NCBI RefSeq assembly: GCF_000419445.1
Contig: NZ_AULK01000004.1
Location: 124,001 to 188,000 of the forward strand
Direction: 5' to 3'
DNA length: 64,000 nucleotides
From: Gryllotalpicola ginsengisoli DSM 22003
GTDB taxonomy: Bacteria > Actinomycetota > Actinomycetes > Actinomycetales > Microbacteriaceae
Positions 54,762 through 63,300 of the stretch are shown piece by piece. Position numbers and translations under genes: made by a program. The notes under the pieces are model-generated. The model saw only the letters and a list, made by a program, of their open reading frames with translations. It ran no database searches and was not told where the DNA came from. Numbering within the stretch: the first letter of the stretch is position 1; each line of letters opens with the position of its first letter.

Positions 54762-56555
54762 CTACCAGCCCCCGCCGCCACCGCCGCCGAAGCCGCCGCC
54801 CGAGGATCCGCTGGAGAAGCCGCCGCCGCCCGAGCTCGACCACGAGTGCGAGCCGCTCGAGGTGCTCACCGTCGTCGCGAAGTTGTGCGACGCGAAGGCG
54901 CTCGCGAAGACGAGGCCGTGCATCGGCCGCAGTTCCGGTGTGACCTCGGTCGGCGTCGTCTCCCAGTAGTGGCCGAGCACCTCGCGCCACTCCTTCTCGA
55001 TGTTGAAGAGGATCGCGTACGGCAGCAGCTTCTCGTAGAGCTTCACCAGCTGCTCGCCGCTCGGCGCCGGCACCGTCTCGGCACCGGTCGGGCTCTGCAG
55101 CATCTTGATCCGGTCGGCCTCCGCGAGCCGCAGGTAGTCGCGGATGCCGAGCAGGTGCTCGTAGGCGGGCGTCGCCTGCTCCGTGCGCCGCTCGAGCGGC
55201 AGCGTGAGCGCGCCGGCGCCCAGCGCGAGCAGGGCGACGACGGCGAGCGCCACCCAGTGCACCCACGCGTAGTAGCCGACCATTCCGCCGATGAAGATGC
55301 TGATGACCGCGAGCAGGAAGACGACGGCCGCGGCGCCCAGCATGACGAAGACCAGCGGCGTGAGCTTGCGCCGGATCAGCCCCTGGGCGCGCGTGGAGCG
55401 GCCGGCCCGCAACAGCAGAGAGCGGATGCGGTCGCCGATGGTGCGATCCTTCGGGTCCAGTCGCACGCTCGCGCCCGGCGCTGCGGAGCCGAACAGGGTC
55501 CGGGCCGCGTCCGCGTCCTGCTCGTCGAGCACCGTCGGGTCGACCAGGGTGAGCGAGTAGATGTCGTCGGAGGTCTTCTCGGTGCCCTTGTCGTCGCGGG
55601 TCATCGTCGCGGCGCGGCTGACGACGAGCTGGGTGATCAGGGCGGGGAAGGCGCGGTCGCGCTCGTCGAGCAGCTCGGCCGCCTCCATCACGCCGATGCC
55701 GGGGAACGGCTGGTACTGCGGCACGATGATGCCGGTGCCCTTGGGGTTGCCGAGGAACCGGATGCGCACCACGAGCGCGACGGCGAGCAGCACGACGGCC
55801 AGGCCGAGCAGCAGCCACACGAGCAGGCGCGCGACCGAGATCGGCACGGCGAACGTGCCGGGTTTGAAGCCGACGCTCATCGTGACGCTCTCGTGCGGGC
55901 CGAGGTCGCTCGCGGTCACGTCGTAGCCGTCGTCGGTGCGGCTGATGGTGCACTTCTGCGTCGAGCCCTCGGCGCCCTGATAGCAGGCGGCGTCGCCGTT
56001 CAGCGAGCCGGCGAGCCCGGCGGGCACGTGCAGGGTCGCCGTCACCTCGCCGAAGGACTGCGACCAGCCGGTGCCGTTGACGTCGAACAGGAACTGCTGC
56101 ACCCCGCCGCTCGCCTGATGGATGACGTCGCGCATCGTGTAGGTGATGACGTAGGTCTGCTCGCCGTGCACGAAGGCGTACTCGTCGCCGATCCGCAGCA
56201 CGGTGAAGCCGGCCTCCCCCTCGCTCTCCTTCTGCCAGGTGAGCGGCTTGCCCGAGGCATCCGTCACGCTCTTCACCTCGACGTGCAGCGAGCGGCCGTC
56301 CGCCGTGGTCGGGATGGCGCGCTCGATGCCGTGGTTCTGGTCGGTGTCGGGGAAGCGCGCGACGAGGGTCTCGGTGACGGTGAGGTCGGCGTGGCGGCCG
56401 GTGTCGCGGGTCAGGTCGTAGTCGACGTGCATGCTGTCGAAGCTGAAGTCGTTCGTGTCGGCATGCGCGGGCGGCGCGGCCGCGAGCGCGATGCCCGCGG
56501 CGAGCGCGGCGAAGACGAGAGCGAGAACGAAGCGGATCCCCCAACGCTGAGTCAC
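54762..56555 (-). CDS. DUF2207 membrane protein, copy 1
   Basis: 597 residues. Signal peptide (8-32), an extracellular DUF2207 beta domain (about 35-235; HGEQTYVITYTMRDVIHQ), a helix near 243-265, a cytoplasmic part beginning with GTGIIVPQYQPFPGIGVMEA, two more helices near 400-450, a conserved segment YEHLLGIRDYLRLAEADR, and a Gly/Ser-rich C-terminus (GGGGG). Function unknown for the family. It is 40-50% similar by eye to copy 2. Leaderless GTG start. Confidence 0.88.
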   Translation of the reverse strand: MTQRWGIRFVLALVFAALAAGIALAAAPPAHADTNDFSFDSMHVDYDLTRDTGRHADLTVTETLVARFPDTDQNHGIERAIPTTADGRSLHVEVKSVTDASGKPLTWQKESEGEAGFTVLRIGDEYAFVHGEQTYVITYTMRDVIHQASGGVQQFLFDVNGTGWSQSFGEVTATLHVPAGLAGSLNGDAACYQGAEGSTQKCTISRTDDGYDVTASDLGPHESVTMSVGFKPGTFAVPISVARLLVWLLLGLAVVLLAVALVVRIRFLGNPKGTGIIVPQYQPFPGIGVMEAAELLDERDRAFPALITQLVVSRAATMTRDDKGTEKTSDDIYSLTLVDPTVLDEQDADAARTLFGSAAPGASVRLDPKDRTIGDRIRSLLLRAGRSTRAQGLIRRKLTPLVFVMLGAAAVVFLLAVISIFIGGMVGYYAWVHWVALAVVALLALGAGALTLPLERRTEQATPAYEHLLGIRDYLRLAEADRIKMLQSPTGAETVPAPSGEQLVKLYEKLLPYAILFNIEKEWREVLGHYWETTPTEVTPELRPMHGLVFASAFASHNFATTVSTSSGSHSWSSSGGGGFSSGSSGGGFGGGGGGGW

Positions 56556-56561
56556 GCGATG

Positions 56562-56567
56562 AGCCTA
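56562..56567 (-). promoter_or_regulatory. -10 element (TAGGCT) for DUF2207 copy 1
   Basis: Reverse-strand TAGGCT ends six bases before GTG 56555, so copy 1 has its own promoter. Confidence 0.5.
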
Positions 56568-56625
56568 GCGAGCCGTCATGCCGGGGCAGCGTCCGCGCCG
56601 CAGACTATGGCGCGGAAGATCGCGC

Positions 56626-56662
56626 GAACGGCGGCACTTTTGGCGAAAAACGTGTGCCGTTC
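56626..56662. repeat. Intergenic palindrome between the DUF2207 genes
   Basis: Arms GAACGGCGGCAC (56626-56637) and GTGTGCCGTTC (56652-56662), with inner TTTT/AAAA pairing around GGCG. Confidence 0.6.
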
Positions 56663-56703
56663 CTCGTGATCTCAGCGTCCGATGGCTGGCGGGTCTCCAT
56701 TCA

Positions 56704-56761
56704 GCCGCTGCGCGGCTGAGTCGACCAGCGCAGCGCCGCTGCGCGGCTGAGTCGACCAGCG
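56704..56761. repeat. Two 27-base direct repeats after DUF2207 copy 2
   Basis: 56704-56730 and 56735-56761 are identical; each starts GCCGCTGCGCGGCTGAG and ends TCGACCAGCG and contains hairpin AGCCGC-TGC-GCGGCT (or its overlap). They lie just beyond the copy 2 stop and could act as a double terminator. Confidence 0.8.
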
Positions 56762-56768
56762 GGGGGAG

Positions 56769-58613
56769 CTAGCGCCCGCCGCCGCCTCCTCCGCCACCGC
56801 CGCCGCCGGAGAATCCGCCGCCGGAGAATCCGCTGAACGAGCTGCCGCCGCCCGAGCCAGACCACGACGAGGTGCGGGCCGTCGTCGCGAACGAGCTCGT
56901 TGCGAAGCTCCGGGTGAGGCTCTGGCCGGCGAAGTAGGTGGTGACGGTCGGCGTGAGGTCGGTGGGGGTGCTGGCGTAGTGCTCGCCGAGCACCTTGCGC
57001 CACTCGTCTTCGATGCCGAACAGGATCGCGTAGGGCAGCAGCCGCTCATAGAGGTGCACGAGCTGCTCGCCCGACGGGGCGGCCCGGGTCTCGGCGCCCT
57101 CCGGGCTCTGCAGCACGCGGATGCGGTCGGCCTCGGCGACGGTCAGGTATTCGCGGATGCCGAGCAGGTGCTCGTATGCGGGCACCGCCTTCTCGGTCGG
57201 CCGCGCCGGCGGCGCGAGCACGAGGAGCGCGGCGATGCACAGGGCGACCGCGACGCCGAGCGCGAGGTAGAACAGCACGGCGCCGAAATGACCGAACGCG
57301 AGCCACGCGCCGAGCCCCACGGCGGCCACGCCGACCACGACCGCGACGACCATCAGCGCCCGGCTCTCAGGCGTCGACTTGTCGGCGACGAGCTCCTGCT
57401 CCCACACTGACTCGCGGGCGGCGCGCAGCAGCTTGCGGATGCGGTCGCCGATCTTCGGCTCGTCGGGGTTGAGGGCGACGTGCGCGTCCGGCTTCAGGGA
57501 GTCGAACAGCGTGTGCACGGCCGCGCCGTCCTCGTCGTCGAGCAGCGTCGGGTCTTTCAGGGTGAGCCGGTAGATCGGATCGTCCTTCTTCGTCTTGCCC
57601 TTCGCCACGCTCATCGTCGCCGCGCGGCTGACCACCAGCTCGGTCACCAGGGCGGGGAACGCGCGGTCGGTCTCGTCGAGCAGCTCGGCCGCCTCCATCA
57701 CCCCGATGCCCGGGTACGGCTCGTACTGGGGCACGATGATGCCGCTGCCCTTCGGTGGGCCGAGGCGACGGATGCGCACCACGATCGCCGCCGCCAGCAG
57801 CAGCAGCGCGAGCAGCAGGCACACCCAGACCAGCAGCCGCGGCCACGACACCGGAACCTGGAAGGTGCCCCCGTCGAAGCCGACGTCGATCGTCACGTTC
57901 TCGTGCGCGGAGAGCATCCAGACGTCGACGGAGTACCCGTCGTCGGTGCGCGTGACCTTGCACGTCTTCGTCGAACCTTGCGCGCCCTGGTAGCAGGCCG
58001 TCTGCCCGGTGAGCGCGCCCGCGAGCTTCTGCGGCACGTGCAGCGTCGCCTTCACCTCGCGGAACACCTGGCCCCAGCCGGTGCCGTTGACGTCCCAGTA
58101 GAACTCCTGGCCGGAGCCGAAGCGCGGGTCGTGGATCACGTCGCGCATCGTGTAGTGGATGACGTAGGTCTGCTCGCCGTGCACGTAGTCGTCGGTGCCG
58201 GTGTAGACGTCGGTGAAGCCGTCGTGGTGCTCGATCCAGTACGGGGTGGCATCACCGCTCGCATCCGTCACGGTGTCGACGTCGACGTGCAGGCTGTGCC
58301 CGTCGTAGGTGTCGGGGATGGCGCGGATGATGCCCTTGTTCTGGTCGTAGTCGGGGAACTCGGCGACGAAGGTCTCGGTGGTGTCGAGGGTGCTGCGGCC
58401 GGAGGCATCCGTGCCCAGGGTGTAGTCGGCGTCGAGGCTCTTGAAGGAGAAGTCGTCGACCGACGAGGAGGAGTCGCCGGAGCTGCCGGAGTCGTCGGAG
58501 AAGAAGCTGCTGACGACCATGACCGCCGCCCACAGGGCGACGGCCGCCCACCACATCACTCGGAACGCCCGCTTCGGCGCACTCCCCCGGTATTTCCCCC
58601 CATGCTTCGCCAT
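56769..58613 (-). CDS. DUF2207 membrane protein, copy 2
   Basis: 614 residues, same plan as copy 1: N-terminal helix (18-38, uncleaved looking), a Ser/Asp-rich stretch, DUF2207 beta domain (HGEQTYVIHYTMRDVIHD), helix near 280-300, GSGIIVPQYEPYPGIGVMEA, two helices near 445-490, YEHLLGIREYLTVAEADR, and a C-terminus of 11 consecutive glycines. Tandem duplication with the gene at 54762. Leaderless ATG 58613. Confidence 0.88.
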   Translation of the reverse strand: MAKHGGKYRGSAPKRAFRVMWWAAVALWAAVMVVSSFFSDDSGSSGDSSSSVDDFSFKSLDADYTLGTDASGRSTLDTTETFVAEFPDYDQNKGIIRAIPDTYDGHSLHVDVDTVTDASGDATPYWIEHHDGFTDVYTGTDDYVHGEQTYVIHYTMRDVIHDPRFGSGQEFYWDVNGTGWGQVFREVKATLHVPQKLAGALTGQTACYQGAQGSTKTCKVTRTDDGYSVDVWMLSAHENVTIDVGFDGGTFQVPVSWPRLLVWVCLLLALLLLAAAIVVRIRRLGPPKGSGIIVPQYEPYPGIGVMEAAELLDETDRAFPALVTELVVSRAATMSVAKGKTKKDDPIYRLTLKDPTLLDDEDGAAVHTLFDSLKPDAHVALNPDEPKIGDRIRKLLRAARESVWEQELVADKSTPESRALMVVAVVVGVAAVGLGAWLAFGHFGAVLFYLALGVAVALCIAALLVLAPPARPTEKAVPAYEHLLGIREYLTVAEADRIRVLQSPEGAETRAAPSGEQLVHLYERLLPYAILFGIEDEWRKVLGEHYASTPTDLTPTVTTYFAGQSLTRSFATSSFATTARTSSWSGSGGGSSFSGFSGGGFSGGGGGGGGGGGR

Positions 58614-58620
58614 GGCCCCG

Positions 58621-58626
58621 AGGCTA
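58621..58626 (-). promoter_or_regulatory. -10 element (TAGCCT) for DUF2207 copy 2
   Basis: Reverse-strand TAGCCT ends seven bases before ATG 58613. Confidence 0.5.
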
Positions 58627-58648
58627 GCGGAGCGGTGGGGGCGGGCCG

Positions 58649-59002
58649 CTAGTCGCGGCGGGCGGTCACGCGGCTCGCGCCGACCGGGTCGATCGGATGC
58701 CCCCACTGGTCGAGCTCGATGATGACGCGCCGCGAGCCGGAGGGCCCGCCGACGCCCAGCGGGTCGCCGTCGGCTTCCGGCGCCGGCGCCGGGAGGGTGT
58801 TCTGCCGCTGCTGCTCGAGCTGCGCCTCGTGCCGCACGGGGTGGAACACCTCGTCGAACGCCGCCCCCAGGAACCCGCTGCCGACCGAACCGGAGCCGCG
58901 CTTGGCGGTCTTGTCGCTGAAGTCGACGAGTCCCACCTTGTGGAGCACGAAGAGCAGGGCGGGCACGCCGAGCACGATGCATCCGATGATGACGGGATTC
59001 AC
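58649..59002 (-). CDS. Small hypothetical protein with N-terminal helix
   Basis: 117 residues. One hydrophobic helix at 2-23, then SDKTAKRGSGSVGSGFLGAAFDEVFHPVRHEAQ and a C-terminal beta-like segment RRVIIELDQWGHPIDP. The GFLGAAFDEVFHP motif occurs in short actinobacterial proteins of unknown function. GTG 59002 is seven bases from a -10 element. Upstream of the DUF2207 pair on the same strand, but separately promoted. Confidence 0.7.
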   Translation of the reverse strand: MNPVIIGCIVLGVPALLFVLHKVGLVDFSDKTAKRGSGSVGSGFLGAAFDEVFHPVRHEAQLEQQRQNTLPAPAPEADGDPLGVGGPSGSRRVIIELDQWGHPIDPVGASRVTARRD

Positions 59003-59009
59003 GCGAACC

Positions 59010-59015
59010 AGGGTA
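59010..59015 (-). promoter_or_regulatory. -10 element (TACCCT), leaderless
   Basis: Reverse-strand TACCCT ends seven bases before GTG 59002. Confidence 0.45.
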
Positions 59016-59153
59016 GCCGGACCTGTCTGGCACCGGCCTGGCAGGAGGCGAGACGCTCCGCGAGCGGGCGACTTGCTCGCCCGCGAACGCGCGGATCGCC
59101 CGGGTCGACCGCGGTCGCGCAGGGCGCGGACCGGCGCGCTAAGGAACGGCGCG

Positions 59154-60203
59154 TCAAGGAACTCTGTACAACCACTCGGGGGTCGCGAATTTGTCGGCCA
59201 CGAGCTGCTCAGCCGCCGCGTACTCGGCTGGGGTGATGTCGCCGGGCTCGGCGCCGTACATGGTGGTGAACTGCCGCTTCATCCGCTCGATGATCTCGGC
59301 GCGGGGCAGGCCGGTCTGGCTGCGCAGCGGGTCGACGCGCTTCGCCGCCGAGGTGATGCCCTTGTCGCTGATCTTCTCGCGGCCGATGCGCAGCACCTCG
59401 GTCATCTTCTGGCCGTCCATGTCGTAGCTCATGGTGACGTGGTGCAGCACGGCGCCGGAGCCGAGGCGCTTCTGCGCGGCGCCGCCGATCTTGCCCTTGG
59501 GGCTCGTGATGTCGTTGAGTGGCACGTAGCTGGCGTCGATGCCGAGGTCTTGCAACGCGAGGATCGCCCACTCGTCGAGGTAGGCGTAGCTGTCGGCGAA
59601 GGTCATGCCCTGCACGAGGTCGGCGGGCACGTAGAGGGAGTAGGTGACGACCGACCCCTTCTCCATCATCATGGCGCCGCCGCCGGTGATGCGGCGCACC
59701 ACCTCGAAGCCGTGCTTGGCGGCGCCGTCGGGGTCGACCTCGTTCTTGACCGACTGGAAGCTGCCGATGACGACGGCGTTCTCCTCCCACTCCCAGAACC
59801 GCAGGGTGGGCTTGCGCAGGCCCGCGGCGACGGATCCGGTGAGCACCTCGTCGAGCGCGAGGTGCATGACGGGCGGCACGGCGGGGGCGTGCACGATCTC
59901 CCACTGGTAGTCGCGCCAGCTGGTCGCGCGGGCGAGCGAGCGGCGCACGGCGACGGCGACCGCCTCGGGCGAGAAGCCGAGCAGCACGGCGTCGTCGGGC
60001 AGGGCGGCGCGCACGGCCGCGGCGATCGCCTTCGTGTCGGATTCGGCGGGCAGGCCGTTCACGGCCCCGTCGATCGCGGCCAGGGCCTCGTCGGGCTCGA
60101 GGAAGAAGTCGCCGGCCAGGCGGAAGTTCGCGATCCGCCCCTGGACCACATCGAGGTCGACGACGACGAGCTTTCCCCCCGGCACCTTGTACTCACCGTG
60201 CAT
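59154..60203 (-). CDS. lplA: Lipoate-protein ligase A with accessory domain first
   Basis: 349 residues. Residues about 2-90 (GEYKVPGGKLVVVDLDVVQG) resemble the small accessory domain that follows the catalytic domain in E. coli LplA. Residues 100-345 are the catalytic BPL/LPL domain: RRITGGGAMM (174-176 GGG) binds lipoyl-AMP and K238 in KGKIGGAAQ is the catalytic lysine. It activates lipoate and attaches it to dehydrogenase E2/GcvH. Leaderless start. Confidence 0.88.
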   Translation of the reverse strand: MHGEYKVPGGKLVVVDLDVVQGRIANFRLAGDFFLEPDEALAAIDGAVNGLPAESDTKAIAAAVRAALPDDAVLLGFSPEAVAVAVRRSLARATSWRDYQWEIVHAPAVPPVMHLALDEVLTGSVAAGLRKPTLRFWEWEENAVVIGSFQSVKNEVDPDGAAKHGFEVVRRITGGGAMMMEKGSVVTYSLYVPADLVQGMTFADSYAYLDEWAILALQDLGIDASYVPLNDITSPKGKIGGAAQKRLGSGAVLHHVTMSYDMDGQKMTEVLRIGREKISDKGITSAAKRVDPLRSQTGLPRAEIIERMKRQFTTMYGAEPGDITPAEYAAAEQLVADKFATPEWLYRVP

Positions 60204-60209
60204 GAGCTC

Positions 60210-60215
60210 AGCCTA
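60210..60215 (-). promoter_or_regulatory. -10 element (TAGGCT) for leaderless lplA
   Basis: Reverse-strand TAGGCT ends six bases before ATG 60203. Confidence 0.5.
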
Positions 60216-60294
60216 GTTTCCAGGAGCGAGAGGGTCGCGCCCGGTGGCCGGCCGCTCTCCCCCGGACTGGGGTGCCCGCCGCAGACCTGGACGA

Positions 60295-60324
60295 TTGTCT
60301 AGCTCGGTTCGGGTGCGCTATGAA
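60295..60324 (+). promoter_or_regulatory. Candidate promoter of the RHS gene
   Basis: TTGTCT (60295-60300), an 18-base spacer and TATGAA (60319-60324). It gives a 5' leader of about 70 bases, unlike the leaderless genes nearby. The 196-base gap holds nothing else I can name. Confidence 0.5.
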
Positions 60325-60399
60325 TTCCTCAAGCGTGCGGTACGAGCTCCTCCAGGCCCTGGGGGCGGACCTCCCGCGGGATGGTTCGTCGAGGGTTGT

Positions 60400-63300
60400 G
60401 TGGGGGTCGAGTTGTCTCGGTTTGCTCGTGTGTGGCGGGGTTCGGAGCCGACGGTCGCGGTTGCTGTGCTCGCGTGTGCGGCGCTGGTCGCGTCCGGGCT
60501 TGTCGCGGGCGGTGACGGCGCCGCGCGGGCGTCGGAGCCGGTGACCGCGCCGGCGGCGGCCTCTGCGTCGGCGGGGCCGGTGACGGCGCCGGATGAGGTG
60601 TCGGCACGGGTCGCTGCTCGGGCGCAGGGGGTGCGCGTGGAGGCGTTGTCCTTGCGCACTGAGACCTCCCAGACGTTCGCGAACCCGGACGGCTCGTTGA
60701 CGACCGAGTCGACGGCCGGAGTGGCGCGGGTTCGCGACAGTTCGGCGCCGGACGGGTGGCGGGACGTCGACTTGACGCTGCGCACGCAGGCGGACGGGTC
60801 GATCGCGCCGGTGTCTGCGGTGAACGAGCTGTCGTTGAACCCGGGCGGAGCCGGGAGCGGGGCTCACCCGCTTGTGTCGTTGACGGACGGTTCCGGGTCG
60901 GACTCGTTCGCGTTGTCGTGGCCGGATGGCGATCTGCCGGTGGCCGAGATCGACGGCAGCACGGTGCGCTACAAGAATGTGCGGCCGGGGCAGGATCTGC
61001 TGATCGAGGCGACGCGGGAAGGGTTCGAGCAGACGCTGGTGCTGACCTCGAAGCCCGCGTCGGCTAACGACGCCAAGCTCGTGCTGCCGGTGGTCTCGCA
61101 TGGCTTGTTCTTCACCTCGAACAAGGATGCCGGGGATGCGGCGGCCAGTGTTGCCGTGACGACGAAGTCGGGCAAGACGGTGGGCGCTGTCGGGGCGCCG
61201 GAGGTGACGGATGCCCGAGTCGACGCGCAGACGGGCGCCCCGGAGCACTCGGAGCTCGCGGCTCAGTCGGTGCAGACTGTGAACGGCGCGCCGGCCCTGG
61301 TGGTGCAGCCGTCGCAGGACTTCTTGGACTCGGCGGCGTACCCGGTGACGGTGGACCCGACTGTGTCTTTGAACCCCTCGGGGGACACGTATGTGGACTC
61401 GGGGTACCCGGATCAGAACTACGTGTCCTCGACGTCGCTGCATATGGGCACGTATGACAGCGGTGCGCATAAGGCGCGCGCGTATGTGAAGTTCGACGGC
61501 CCGTCCGGGGTGGCCGGGTCGCAGATTCTGGCAGCGACGGTGAAGCTGTGGGAGGAGCACGCGTATAACTGCACGGCGTCGTCGTTCACGATCTCGCCGG
61601 CTAATTCGGCGATCGACTACCACGACATCACGTGGAACAACCAGCCGGGGGTGTCGTCCTCGAATGTGGTGACGGTCTCGTCTGCCTTGGGCGGGGGTTC
61701 CTCGTGCCCGGCTGGGTGGGTGTCGGCGAACGTGGCGGGCATCGCCGCGCATTTCGCGGATGAGGGCCAGTCGGTGATCGGGATGGCGTTGAAGGCGAGC
61801 GAGACGTCGAATGCCGCGTATAAGCGGTTCAACTCGGCCGGGGCCTCCAGCGGGATGCCGGTGCTGTCGGTGACCTACAACCGGTTGTCGTCGGTGCCGT
61901 CGGCGGTCACGATCCGCGGGCAGGTCTCGGCCTCCTCGGGGGTGTATGTCGCCACCGGCAGACCCGCGTTCTCCGCCACGGCCACGGATCCGGAAGGCGG
62001 CACCGTCGACGTGGCGTTCCAGGTGTACGACGCGAACTCCACGGACTCCTCGCACCTGCTGGGCACGTGCATCTCCGGGAAGGTGGCCTCAGGGGCGACG
62101 GCGACGTGCACGTACGGCGGGTCCTTGTCGGACAACACGCACTACTGGTACCGGGCGGGATCGGCCGACGTGCACATGACCTCGCACCGGTGGGGCGGGC
62201 TGAAGGCCTTCACCACGGCGATAGGAAAGCCGGCGGCGCCGACGATCACGTGCCCGGCGCCGTACACGAGCGGGTCATGGCAGCAGACGGCGCCGTCGGC
62301 GAATGTGACCTGCACGGCGAAGACGGCGGCGTCGACATCGTCGACGGCGCCGGTGAAGATCACCACGACGGTGGACGGCGGCACGGCCGCATCGACGGCC
62401 GTGGCCGCGGGTGCGGCCGGGACGCGCTCGGTGACGGTCTCCAAAGCGTCCGGGTCGCACAAGATCACCGCATACGCGACCTCCGTCACAGGAGTCGTCT
62501 CGTCCACGGTGTCGTACGCGTTCGGGTACGGATCGGCATCGATCACATCCCCGGCCAGCGGGTTCAAGACCGCCGACACCGTCCAGGTCGAGGCGACCGG
62601 CCCGCCGCTGGGCACCGCGACGGCCGCGACCGCGCAGCTGCAGTGGACAGCGGCCGGGGTGGACGGCTGGAAGGATGCCGGCTCGGCCTCCACGGTGACG
62701 CCGGCTTCCGGGCAGCCGGCGGCCGCGTCATTCACGTGGGACACCGGGGACGCGCCAGGGGACTCGGACGGGGTCGTCAGCGCCCGGCAGGTGGCGACGT
62801 TGCAGCTGCGGGTGCATTTCACGTACACGGGCGCGGCAGTACCGAACCAGTACACGGCGCCGATCACGGTGGTGCACCTCCCGCACGCTTTCGACGACGG
62901 GTTCCCGACCGCCGACGCCGGGTCCGGCCAAGTGGGGCTGTGGACGGGTGAACTGAACACGTCGGCGACCGACGTGACAGTCGGCACGGCCGCGGACAGC
63001 CTGCAGATCAGCCGCCAGTTCTACTCCTACGCCGGCCCCGGCACGGCCACCGGCGGGGTGTTCGGACCCGGCTGGCAGGCGGCTCTGGACGGCCCGGATG
63101 CCGGGTACGGCGGGGCGCAGGTCATCGACGAGAACGCGAACCTGGCCGCGGGGTCGGCGGCGACCGGGGCGATCATCCTCTCCACCGGCGCCGGCGACCT
63201 GGTGTTCGCCCCGCACACCGGCAAGACCGGCCCCTCGCCGGCGGACACCTATGTGCCGGTCGATGACGACACGGTGAGCAGCGGGGTGACGCTGACGGTG

